Below the pieces are notes generated by a model, which made no database searches, was not told where the DNA came from, and saw only the letters and a list, made by a program, of their open reading frames with translations. From Phycisphaerales bacterium UBA1910 (GTDB lineage Bacteria; Planctomycetota; Phycisphaerae; Phycisphaerales; UBA1924), in NCBI GenBank assembly GCA_002337545.1, contig DDGE01000011.1, forward strand, positions 39,789 through 57,098: 17,310 nucleotides of DNA. Direction: 5' to 3'. The position numbers and the translations under genes were made by a program. Every line of letters begins with the position of its first letter. Positions within the stretch are counted from its first letter, which is position 1. This document shows, one piece after another, positions 1-7,529 of the stretch.

Positions 1-2
1 CG

Positions 3-194
3 CCGGAACCTGCTGGCGAAGATACATCGCTCATCGGTTCGCTGATGGAAGAGCCAGAGAGTGAGCCGACCCCCGAAGCGCAGAAGCCTGGTGAACTTCA
101 GACTGAGGCCCCAGGCGATGAGGATGTTGACTTGGGTGTGATCGGGTCGTTGCTTGATGATGATCAGGACGACGAAGAGGACGATAAGCGGTGA
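3..194 (+). CDS. C-terminal tail of a truncated gene, probably the ABC transporter ATP-binding subunit
   Basis: The last 63 codons of a gene that begins left of the window are open in frame 3 and end at TGA 192-194. The piece is rich in Pro, Glu and Asp, ends in a run of acidic residues (LLDDDQDDEEDDKR), and looks disordered. A short motif occurs twice: LIGSLMEE (about residues 10-17 of the fragment) and VIGSLLDD (about 46-53). No catalytic domain is visible, so the function is inferred only from position. The stop overlaps the start of an ABC-2 type permease by 4 bp (GTGA), and such permeases are usually paired with an upstream ATPase. An ATPase with an added acidic tail is the best guess, but another membrane-associated protein is possible. 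Confidence 0.6.
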   Translation, partial: PEPAGEDTSLIGSLMEEPESEPTPEAQKPGELQTEAPGDEDVDLGVIGSLLDDDQDDEEDDKR

Positions 195-2140
195 GCATCC
201 AGCAGCGCCTTTCCCAACTCGATCGCGTCCAGCGCCAGCGCGGGTTCAAAATCGCGATGAGCATCGTCATCTTCGTGGCCATGGTCGTCATCGCCGGCTA
301 CGGGATCTTTAACGATCAGGTATCGACGGCGAGCCTCGACGCCCAGATCAATCAGCTTCCCGCCACCGTAGAAAATGTGGCTGGGGAGATGATCGCCAAC
401 CCGGATATTGAGCGTGCGAAGCAGATCAAGCAACTCATCGAGAATGCGGATGTTGGGAGCATTATCACCTATGTGGCTGTCGCGGGCGGCCTCACCCTCA
501 TCCTTGTCATCTGGCTGAATCTCGGGTTGATCTACCCGTTTATTACCCTTGTCGGATTGGGCTTTTTCGCGATTGCACAATGGCTTGGCTTCCCCCTTAC
601 GGGCGGGATCGTCCTCGGCATGACCTCGCTGACACTCGTGTTCATCTTGTTGATGCGTGGTCTGAGCCTGGCGCTGGGGTTCGCAAACCCGGTCCTCACA
701 ATCGCACGAAATGTGCTCGCAGAAGCGGTTCGCATGAAGATCTCTCTGGTCTTCATCGTGATGCTGTTCTTCGTGCTCGCCGCGTTGCCGATGCTGCTCA
801 ATGAGAATGAATCGCTGCGATACCGGGTCCAGAGCTTCCTGCAGTATTCAACGGGATTCACATATCTGTTCTCCGCGTTGTTGGTGGTGTTCTTTGGCGC
901 GGCGACCGTGACCTACGAACAACGCGAGAAGGTCATCTGGCAGACGATGACCAAGCCCGTCGCGGCTTGGCAGTACATCCTCGGCAAGTGGCTCGGCGTC
1001 TCATGCCTGGCGGCGATTATTCTTTTCGTTTCCGCCTTCGGCGTGATCCAGTTCACCGAGTATCTGCGGAACCTGCCAGCAGATGGTGAGACCGCGCCGT
1101 TTGTTGCCAAGGACGGTTCGGACATCACCGAAGATCGGCTCAAGCTTGAGTCGGAGGTATTGGCCGCACGCGTGGCTCAGCGTCCCGTTCTCCCGTTCCA
1201 CATCAGCGATCAGTCGTTTGATCAGGCGATGGAGTTGCATATTGAGAACGAACGCCGGGTGAACCCGAGTTACAACCCTGATGCCGCGGAACGCGCGGTC
1301 ATTCGGGAGCAACTCTTCAAAGATGAGTACACCCAGTATTTTTCGATCGATCCTCGTGCCGAGCAGTACGCAGAGTACACCTTCACGGGGCTATCCGAGG
1401 CAAGGGCCAGGAATCTACCGCTCACGCTGAGATACAAAATCAATGCCGAGGGTAACCGACCGGATGTCACATACATCCTGACCTTTGTCTTCGCTGACGG
1501 CACGGTGCTCCCACCCCGCCGAACGGGGCTGGGCTTCTCTCATAGCATGCCGATCCCTGCTCATGTGATTGATAATCAGGGCAACCTGAAGGTGCAGATC
1601 TACAACGGGCAACTTATTGCCGACGGCGGTGGTTACTTTGATCTCCAAACGAATGTGAATACATTCACCATCCCGCCCGATGGGCTCGAAGTGTCGTACT
1701 CAGTCGGGAGTTACCGGGCGAACTTCGTTCGGGTGTACTTCGTACTCTGGGTGAAGCTCGCGCTGCTTGCGATGCTCGCGGTCTGGGCGTCCACATACGC
1801 AAGCTTCCCCGTTGCATGCCTGATCGCCGGCGGGTTGTTCTTCATGGGCGAGACATCTGGGTTCGTGCAGGGTGCACTCCCGGGGTGGGGCAAGACCACT
1901 GTTGACGGAGATCCGTCGTTGTATCGCACGATCATCTACTACATCGCGGACAGCGTCAGCTCCATGTTCACGGTCTACAACGAGCTACGCCCAACGAAAC
2001 GAATCTCCGAGGGCGAACTGCTCTCATGGGGACGGGTCGCGGGTGGGGTATTCACGCTCGGTGTGGTGTCGATGCTGTTCTTCGGTCTCGGTACGCTGAT
2101 TTTCCGCCGCCGACAACTCGCAATCTATTCGGGTAACTGA
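191..2140 (+). CDS. ABC-2 type transporter permease with a large extracytoplasmic insert
   Basis: 649-residue inner-membrane protein. Hydrophobic segments lie at about residues 21-40, 91-110, 112-130, 138-158, 184-203, 219-238 and 262-283, then at about 525-570 and 617-640. The stretch PVLTIARNVLAEAVRMKI (about 167-184), followed by VTYEQREKVIWQTMTKPV and LGKWLG after the next TM, matches the usual order in ABC-2 permeases: amphipathic helix, TM, E...T...KP, GKxxG. Between about 285 and 525 lies a roughly 240-residue hydrophilic domain, probably outside the membrane. The GTG start at 191 overlaps the upstream stop and has GAGGA at 177-181, a spacing of 9 nt. Translational coupling is likely. 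The family call is fairly secure; the substrate is unknown. It probably works with the truncated upstream gene as its ATPase and with the next gene. Confidence 0.72.
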   Translation: MSIQQRLSQLDRVQRQRGFKIAMSIVIFVAMVVIAGYGIFNDQVSTASLDAQINQLPATVENVAGEMIANPDIERAKQIKQLIENADVGSIITYVAVAGGLTLILVIWLNLGLIYPFITLVGLGFFAIAQWLGFPLTGGIVLGMTSLTLVFILLMRGLSLALGFANPVLTIARNVLAEAVRMKISLVFIVMLFFVLAALPMLLNENESLRYRVQSFLQYSTGFTYLFSALLVVFFGAATVTYEQREKVIWQTMTKPVAAWQYILGKWLGVSCLAAIILFVSAFGVIQFTEYLRNLPADGETAPFVAKDGSDITEDRLKLESEVLAARVAQRPVLPFHISDQSFDQAMELHIENERRVNPSYNPDAAERAVIREQLFKDEYTQYFSIDPRAEQYAEYTFTGLSEARARNLPLTLRYKINAEGNRPDVTYILTFVFADGTVLPPRRTGLGFSHSMPIPAHVIDNQGNLKVQIYNGQLIADGGGYFDLQTNVNTFTIPPDGLEVSYSVGSYRANFVRVYFVLWVKLALLAMLAVWASTYASFPVACLIAGGLFFMGETSGFVQGALPGWGKTTVDGDPSLYRTIIYYIADSVSSMFTVYNELRPTKRISEGELLSWGRVAGGVFTLGVVSMLFFGLGTLIFRRRQLAIYSGN

Positions 2141-2156
2141 GCAAGGAGCTGCGAAG

Positions 2157-4151
2157 ATGGTTCACAACTCACGAGTTCGGTTCATTGCGCTGCTTTGCAT
2201 GCTTGCTGGGCTGGTCGGATCAGGAGTCTTCGGCACACAGATCACCGCCTCAACCGGGCGTCATGGATTGTCGTACACGGACACCGCAGAAGAGAACGAT
2301 CCACCGATGGTGGCATTAGGTGTGGCGATGGGGGCGCTCCGCGGCGTGTTCGTGAACTACCTCTGGCTCCGCGCCACAACCGCGAAGGAGGAGGGGCAGT
2401 ACTACGAAGCGGTTGAACTCGCGGACTGGATCACTCGCCTCCAACCTCGTCTGCCCGCTGTTTGGACATTCCACGCCTGGAATATGGCATACAACATCTC
2501 CGTCACCACGCACACACCGCAGGAACGGTGGTCATGGGTGAACGCTGGGATCCGATTGCTCCGCAACCGAGGAATCCGCGCGAATCCGAATGACATGCAC
2601 ATGCACAAGGAGCTCGCGTGGATCTTTCTACACAAGGTCGCGGGTTTCACGGATGACGCGAACCAGTACTACAAGCGTCAGTTCGCGTACGAGTGGCAGA
2701 ACATCCTTGGTCGCAAACCCGTAATCGATCCCAGCAAGCGGGATCGTGACAGTGTGATTGAGCAATATGTGGGTTGGATCCAACCGATCGTGGATGCACC
2801 CGAGACATTCGCGGGACTTGAGAAAGCGAATCCCCGTGCAGCGGAGATCGCACGCACCTACGAACGAATGCTCGGCGAAACCCCCGGGCATCGATTGCTC
2901 GAGCGGTACACGCTTCACATAGAACTCGAATCTGCCGGGCGGATGGGCGGGATCCGCAAAGCATCCGGACCCAAGACTCAAGCCTTCATTGAACTGATGG
3001 ATCGGTATCCCCGGAACCCTCAGCCGGGTCAGCTGTCATGGGAACAAGACTGGAATGATCTGCTCAACCATCTTCGCAAGCGCGTCCTTGAGGACGAGTA
3101 CTTCATGGAACCAGTCCGCATGGTGCAGGTAACCCGGAAGTTCGGTCCGGTTGATTGGCGCATGCCCGCGGCCCACGCGTTGTATTGGGGGGCACGAGGC
3201 ACAGATGTCGGACGAATGGAAGTCAATGAGCACAACGCTGAATCGCTTGACTTCGTAAACGCCTACCGACTCGTGATGCAATCCGTTCAGGATCTCTGGC
3301 GATTCGGTGATCTCTACTTCAACTACCTCGATGTGCATGAGGATCGCCCCGCGTATTACCAGGGGGTCCCGAACCCGTATTTCGTGCCAAGCTACGGTGG
3401 AATGCTCGAAGAGGTCACGCTTGCGTCTGGGCTCTTCGAAGCCGAGCGACGCGCATATCGACAGTTTTCTGCCGGGTATCTGAACTTCCTGCGTGACGCG
3501 GTCCGTTTCTTCTACCGCCGAGGGGATACGGAACAGGCGTTGTATTGGTACCACAAAGGTCGGAACTGGACGGGTGTGAACATCAACGACACGATGTTCG
3601 TGGATGAGTGGTCACTCTCACTCGATCAGTTTGCTGACAAACAGATTTACGATTCGATGGGATCGCCACAGGTCGCGGTGTCCGAGGTGTACGGAGCGTT
3701 GCAGGGTGCCTTCTTCCAGGGGCTGCTCGCGGGTGACATCGATACCTTCAACGGCATGTGGGAGTACGCTCGAAAAGCGCACGCAGTATTCTTTGCAGAA
3801 CAGTTCCGCGATGTGGTTGCGGCCGCAGACACAGCCCGGATGGAGTTCATGGATCGCGATTTCCCGTTCCTCGCGGGCAACGCGTTCGCGAACAACATCG
3901 CGAACCTGCCATTCGAAGAAGCCGAGCTTCTCTATGGCAACGCTCCAGAGGACTTACAGCGTTATGCCTACGACGCGCTTGTTATCCGATTTAAAGACTA
4001 CATCGACGAGCAGCACGAGCTCGGCGTGATCGATGTGAACTTTGATGAGGCATTCCCGGAGCCGGCGGGGATGGATCGCCATCGTGAGCTGTATCAGGTC
4101 AAGATTGATCAGCGACGCGATAGCAATGTCGAGGGTGTGATCAAGGATTGA
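2157..4151 (+). CDS. Large membrane-anchored TPR-like protein, unknown function
   Basis: 664 residues. An N-terminal hydrophobic segment (about residues 7-28) with preceding Arg residues acts as signal anchor or signal peptide; no lipobox is evident. The rest is soluble and rich in Trp, Tyr and Ala. Helical-repeat patterns are visible: EEGQYYEAVELADWITRLQP (about 80-99) followed by PAVWTFHAWNMAY, and later RRGDTEQALYWYHKGRNW. Both resemble degenerate tetratricopeptide units. It begins 16 bp after the permease stop with AAGGAG (2143-2148) spaced 8 nt from ATG, so it very probably belongs to the same operon. An extracytoplasmic scaffold or partner of the ABC permease is a plausible inference. 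I recognise no enzyme motif. The gene ends only 25 bp from the convergent purC stop. Confidence 0.7.
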   Translation: MVHNSRVRFIALLCMLAGLVGSGVFGTQITASTGRHGLSYTDTAEENDPPMVALGVAMGALRGVFVNYLWLRATTAKEEGQYYEAVELADWITRLQPRLPAVWTFHAWNMAYNISVTTHTPQERWSWVNAGIRLLRNRGIRANPNDMHMHKELAWIFLHKVAGFTDDANQYYKRQFAYEWQNILGRKPVIDPSKRDRDSVIEQYVGWIQPIVDAPETFAGLEKANPRAAEIARTYERMLGETPGHRLLERYTLHIELESAGRMGGIRKASGPKTQAFIELMDRYPRNPQPGQLSWEQDWNDLLNHLRKRVLEDEYFMEPVRMVQVTRKFGPVDWRMPAAHALYWGARGTDVGRMEVNEHNAESLDFVNAYRLVMQSVQDLWRFGDLYFNYLDVHEDRPAYYQGVPNPYFVPSYGGMLEEVTLASGLFEAERRAYRQFSAGYLNFLRDAVRFFYRRGDTEQALYWYHKGRNWTGVNINDTMFVDEWSLSLDQFADKQIYDSMGSPQVAVSEVYGALQGAFFQGLLAGDIDTFNGMWEYARKAHAVFFAEQFRDVVAAADTARMEFMDRDFPFLAGNAFANNIANLPFEEAELLYGNAPEDLQRYAYDALVIRFKDYIDEQHELGVIDVNFDEAFPEPAGMDRHRELYQVKIDQRRDSNVEGVIKD

Positions 4152-4176
4152 TCCTCGTCGCCAAACGCTGCCGCAA

Positions 4177-5220
4177 TCAATGACCTACGAGCATGTCGCG
4201 AGCGCTCTGATAGCGTTCGTATGTCCCCAGCACCACTTCGACGGGAAGTTCCGGACCCGGAGGGGTCTTGTCCCACTTGCCCGACTTGGTCAGAAGCTCT
4301 AGGTATTCACGCAGATACTGCTTATCGAAGCTCTTCTGCGCACGACCCGGTTTATAGTCATCCGCCGGCCAGAACCTTGATGAATCAGGAGTGAGTGCCT
4401 CGTCGATCAGGATCGGATCATGACTCGTAATCTGTCCTTGTTCATCGATAGGGAGCCCGAACTCAAACTTGGTATCCGCAAGGATGATCCCGTGATCCAA
4501 GGCATACGCGCTCGCTGCCTGATAGATATTGAATGATCGTTCACGGAGGCGTTCCATTAGTGTCACCCCGCCCAGGTGCTCTACATGTTCGACTGCCTGA
4601 GCAAAGCTGATATTCTCATCGTGCCCTGAATCCGCCTTGGTCGCAGGAGTGAAAATCGGTTCGGGGAGTTTGTCGCACTGGGTGAGCCCGTCCGGGAGTT
4701 GAATCCCGCAGACATGCCCAGTTTCGTTGTATTCCTTGAGCCCGGAACCCTCGAGGTAGCCACGGACGATGCACTCGACTGGGATGACCTTGCAGAGCCG
4801 CCCGATCGTCACTCGTCCTTCCAGCAACTCACGCGGGGTGGTTTTCGTGAACGCATCCTCTGGGATCAGGTCTGTCTCAGTTCCGATCAGATGGGTGGGG
4901 GACAGGCCCTGATCCTCGATCCAGCGCAGCCAGAAAGCTGCGATCTGCGTCAGCAGACGCCCCTTCCCCGGGATCGGGGTGGGCATGATCACATCGAACG
5001 CGGAGATCCGATCCGAGGCGACCATAAGCATCGCTCGCGGGACATGGTGCCCGAAATGATCGTCATGCGCAGGAATGGAATAAGTATCGCGGACTTTTCC
5101 GGCACGCTTGTCCGGGAGGTTCAGATCAGATCTGAAAACCGGCGTGCCAAGTTCCGACAAACGATCATCGTGGGATTCATGGGTGGGGGCGTTGGTGCTC
5201 ACACCAAACCATAGCATCAT
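4177..5220 (-). CDS. purC: Phosphoribosylaminoimidazole-succinocarboxamide (SAICAR) synthase
   Basis: Cytosolic purine biosynthesis enzyme. It joins CAIR and aspartate with ATP to give SAICAR. 347 residues as drawn, within the range of the longer PurC type. Family motifs are intact and in order: GKVRDTY (about 41-47), SDRISAFD, PIPGKGRLLTQIAAFW, ECIVRGYLEGSGLKEYN, PIFTPATKADSGHDENISF, ILADTKFEFG, IDEALTPDSSRFWP and KSFDKQYLREYL. It stands alone among unrelated genes; no other pur gene is in the window. The start is uncertain. ATGs at 5220 and 5217 lack a Shine-Dalgarno sequence. An in-frame GTG at 5202 (341 residues) lies 5 nt after TGCTATGGT, which could be an extended -10 for a leaderless message. 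Homology begins near residue 26, so either start gives a complete enzyme. Confidence 0.95.
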   Translation of the reverse strand: MMLWFGVSTNAPTHESHDDRLSELGTPVFRSDLNLPDKRAGKVRDTYSIPAHDDHFGHHVPRAMLMVASDRISAFDVIMPTPIPGKGRLLTQIAAFWLRWIEDQGLSPTHLIGTETDLIPEDAFTKTTPRELLEGRVTIGRLCKVIPVECIVRGYLEGSGLKEYNETGHVCGIQLPDGLTQCDKLPEPIFTPATKADSGHDENISFAQAVEHVEHLGGVTLMERLRERSFNIYQAASAYALDHGIILADTKFEFGLPIDEQGQITSHDPILIDEALTPDSSRFWPADDYKPGRAQKSFDKQYLREYLELLTKSGKWDKTPPGPELPVEVVLGTYERYQSARDMLVGH

Positions 5221-5351
5221 GTGGGTTCGTGTGTCTGACTCGGCGCGTGAATTCGGTCTTCGATCGGGCGAATCGCTCGCCCCGAGTACGCGAATCTCAT
5301 ATCCTATAAGGTAGAGCCCAGTCCCGGGCGTCTGGAGAAGACCTGAGTTCC
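5221..5351. promoter_or_regulatory. Divergent spacer between purC and the GH10-like gene
   Basis: This 131-bp interval must hold the start signals of two divergent genes. The only AT-rich patch is ATATCCTATAAG at 5299-5310. It could supply a -10 (TATAAG, 5305-5310) for the rightward gene, which would give a leader of roughly 35 nt containing GGAGA at 5334-5338. No convincing -35 is found at the right distance. No clear leftward promoter is seen. No operator-like inverted repeat stands out. Confidence 0.3.
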
Positions 5352-7067
5352 ATGTTGCGTTTCATTGCACCGCACAATCTGAACCCGATGGCGCAGCGTG
5401 TTCTTCCCGGCGCATACCTCATTGGCCCGGACTCCGTTCCAATCGCGGGTGAGGTTGTGATGGAGCAGGAAATCGTCCGGTGCGAAAAGGGCACCCGCGA
5501 AGCAGCTGCCGTCGCATTGCAGATCGATCTCGATGCGCACCGCCTGCAGGCATTGGGTTACGAAAAGCCCATTATCGATGACATCCACCTCCGCCCGCTC
5601 GGGGTGCTGACGCTTCAGACCTGCCTCCTCCCGGATCGGGAGCGTCCGTATGTGCTCACGCTCGAGCTCGCACGACATCGGATCATGCTTTTCCAGACCA
5701 AACTCGATGAGTGGCAGGTATTCGAGCTCCCGGAAGACACGACGGAGATCCGACTGCTTGATGCGGCGCGGTCCGTCTTCACCCAGGCACTGGTGAAATC
5801 GAGCGACCCGAATGCCGCAGAGGAGACTTCCCGTCTCGGGATGACCGCGCTCTGGATCGCGATTGAGGCGACGGAACGGCTCGCGCTGCGTCAGGCGCGT
5901 GCCGATCTCCAAGCACGCCAGGACGGTTCCCTGTATGAGAGCATCGCAGAAGACGCGATCAATGCGAAAAAATCATTGCCCGTTCTGCACCCAGGACGAG
6001 GCGGGGTGGTCCTCCCAACGCGTCCCGCACTCGGGGTAAGTGTCTCTCCGAGTATCCTGAGTGATCAAGCAAAGGATGCGCTCTCGCAAGGAGCGGACTT
6101 CGTCACCGTCCCGATGCGTTGGATCGAAATGGAACCCATCGAGGGCGAGTACGCCTATACGCCCACAGATCGGTGGATCGAGTGGGCAATCCGGCAAGCG
6201 AAGCTCCCAGTAGTCGCTGGGCCAGTCGTCGACTTTCGCCCGCACTGCGTGCCCGAATGGCTCTACATCTGGGAGAACGATTACGAGACGCTGCGCGATC
6301 TCGTCTATGAGCACATGAAAGCAGTCGTTACCCGCTACCGAAGAACGGTTGGGCGATGGACGGTCTGCTCTGGTCTGCACTGCGGCGAACACTTCAAGCT
6401 CGATTTCCAGCAGATGATCGATCTCACGAGAATTTGTGTTTTGGTCGTTCGCAAGCTGCACCCGAGGGCGAAGGTCCAAGTGGAGATCGTGCAACCGTGG
6501 GGCGGCTACCACACGGCTGATCGCCGATCACTCCCTCCCCTGCTCTATGCCGAGATGCTCACACAGTCGGGCATTCCGATCGATGCGTTCTCGCTGCGGG
6601 TTCAGATGGGGTCATACCGGGCGGGGCAGGACACACGCGATCTGATGGCATTCTCCTCGATGCTCGATCAGTACGCGATGCTCGATCGTCCGATCTCGAT
6701 TTCCGGACTGGGTTGTCCCAGTGGCCCTCTCTCACCAAACGAGCACCCGGAACGATACGCTCAACCGGGATCATGGCGGGGGTTGTGGAACGAACAGAGC
6801 CAGGCCGACTGGCTCGGTGCCTATGCAGCACTCGCGATGTCCAAGCCCTATGTCGAAACAGTGTGCTGGCACGAGCTGGCAGACCCCGCGGGAGCAACAG
6901 AAATGCGTACAGGCGGCCTCCTGGATCGACGCATGGAAGCCCGGCCTGCGTTGAAAGAGTTCCACGATCTGTGCAGTGCCATAGTCGATCAACGCATACC
7001 CAATAGTCTTCAGGACAACCAACTCGATCGCGAAGCCGCGTCCACATCAGTTGGTTCCAACGCATAA
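5352..7067 (+). CDS. GH10-like (beta/alpha)8 protein lacking both catalytic glutamates
   Basis: 571 residues with no signal peptide or TM, so probably cytoplasmic. Residues 1 to about 200 form a separate beta-rich then helical region, with GAYLIGPDSVPI and PYVLTLELARHRIMLFQTK, of a kind I associate with planctomycete proteins annotated as xylanases. Residues from about 225 resemble glycoside hydrolase family 10: MRWIEMEPIEGEY, VPEWL, RWTVCSG, PISISGLG and a terminal ETVCWHELADP. In true GH10 enzymes the acid/base lies in WDVVNE and the nucleophile in ITELD. Here those places read WTVCSG (336-341) and ISGLG (450-454), so both Glu are Gly. Spacing between the two sites is 111 residues, close to the usual GH10 distance. 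A non-catalytic, carbohydrate-binding or structural role is inferred. ATG 5352 is preceded by GGAGA about 13 nt away. The next gene starts 9 bp downstream. Confidence 0.72.
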   Translation: MLRFIAPHNLNPMAQRVLPGAYLIGPDSVPIAGEVVMEQEIVRCEKGTREAAAVALQIDLDAHRLQALGYEKPIIDDIHLRPLGVLTLQTCLLPDRERPYVLTLELARHRIMLFQTKLDEWQVFELPEDTTEIRLLDAARSVFTQALVKSSDPNAAEETSRLGMTALWIAIEATERLALRQARADLQARQDGSLYESIAEDAINAKKSLPVLHPGRGGVVLPTRPALGVSVSPSILSDQAKDALSQGADFVTVPMRWIEMEPIEGEYAYTPTDRWIEWAIRQAKLPVVAGPVVDFRPHCVPEWLYIWENDYETLRDLVYEHMKAVVTRYRRTVGRWTVCSGLHCGEHFKLDFQQMIDLTRICVLVVRKLHPRAKVQVEIVQPWGGYHTADRRSLPPLLYAEMLTQSGIPIDAFSLRVQMGSYRAGQDTRDLMAFSSMLDQYAMLDRPISISGLGCPSGPLSPNEHPERYAQPGSWRGLWNEQSQADWLGAYAALAMSKPYVETVCWHELADPAGATEMRTGGLLDRRMEARPALKEFHDLCSAIVDQRIPNSLQDNQLDREAASTSVGSNA

Positions 7068-7076
7068 GGGGGTCGC

Positions 7077-7490
7077 ATGGCGAGCGATGCTTCAACCGTG
7101 GGTGGAGATTGGGCCAGTCGTCCCAGCGCTCTCTTTGCCGCCGCCGTGCTTGGGGTCGCGTCGCTTGCGACGATGGGCGTATCGCTGTCCCGCGATCTGC
7201 GATCGGATCCTGCGCCGATCATTGTCCCGCAGCAAAGCGACGAAACCCCCGGAATCGCAGCATCGCCAAAGCCCAGTGCTGTCCGACTCATCGATGTCAA
7301 CATCGCGCCGCTGAGCGAGCTTGATCTTCTCCCCGGGATCGGACCGGCCCTCGGACAAAGAATAATCGACCATCGCGATGAACACGGCCCGTTCAATCGC
7401 ATCGAGGACCTGACTCAGGTCAGCGGCATCGGTCCCCGGACCCTGGACAAGATGCGTACCCTCATCACGCTTGGCGAAGCCGGCGAGTAG
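7077..7490 (+). CDS. ComEA-like membrane-anchored helix-hairpin-helix protein
   Basis: 137 residues. One hydrophobic segment (about 18-38) anchors the N-terminus. A Pro/Ser-rich linker follows, then a C-terminal (HhH)2 domain at about 70-133. The two hairpins are visible as LLPGIGPALGQRIIDHR and LTQVSGIGPRTLDKMRTL, preceded by the family's IDVNIAPLSEL lead-in. This is the DNA-binding module of ComEA, which captures incoming DNA outside the membrane during natural transformation. Similar short HhH proteins also exist outside competence loci. Start ATG has AAGGGGG (7066-7072) 4 nt upstream, overlapping the TAA of the preceding gene, so the two are probably co-transcribed. No comEC or pilus gene is in the window, so a role in DNA uptake is unproven. 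The family call is secure. Confidence 0.85.
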   Translation: MASDASTVGGDWASRPSALFAAAVLGVASLATMGVSLSRDLRSDPAPIIVPQQSDETPGIAASPKPSAVRLIDVNIAPLSELDLLPGIGPALGQRIIDHRDEHGPFNRIEDLTQVSGIGPRTLDKMRTLITLGEAGE

Positions 7491-7529
7491 CATACACTTG
7501 AGTCATCGAAGTCCTGTTGTACCAGGGAG

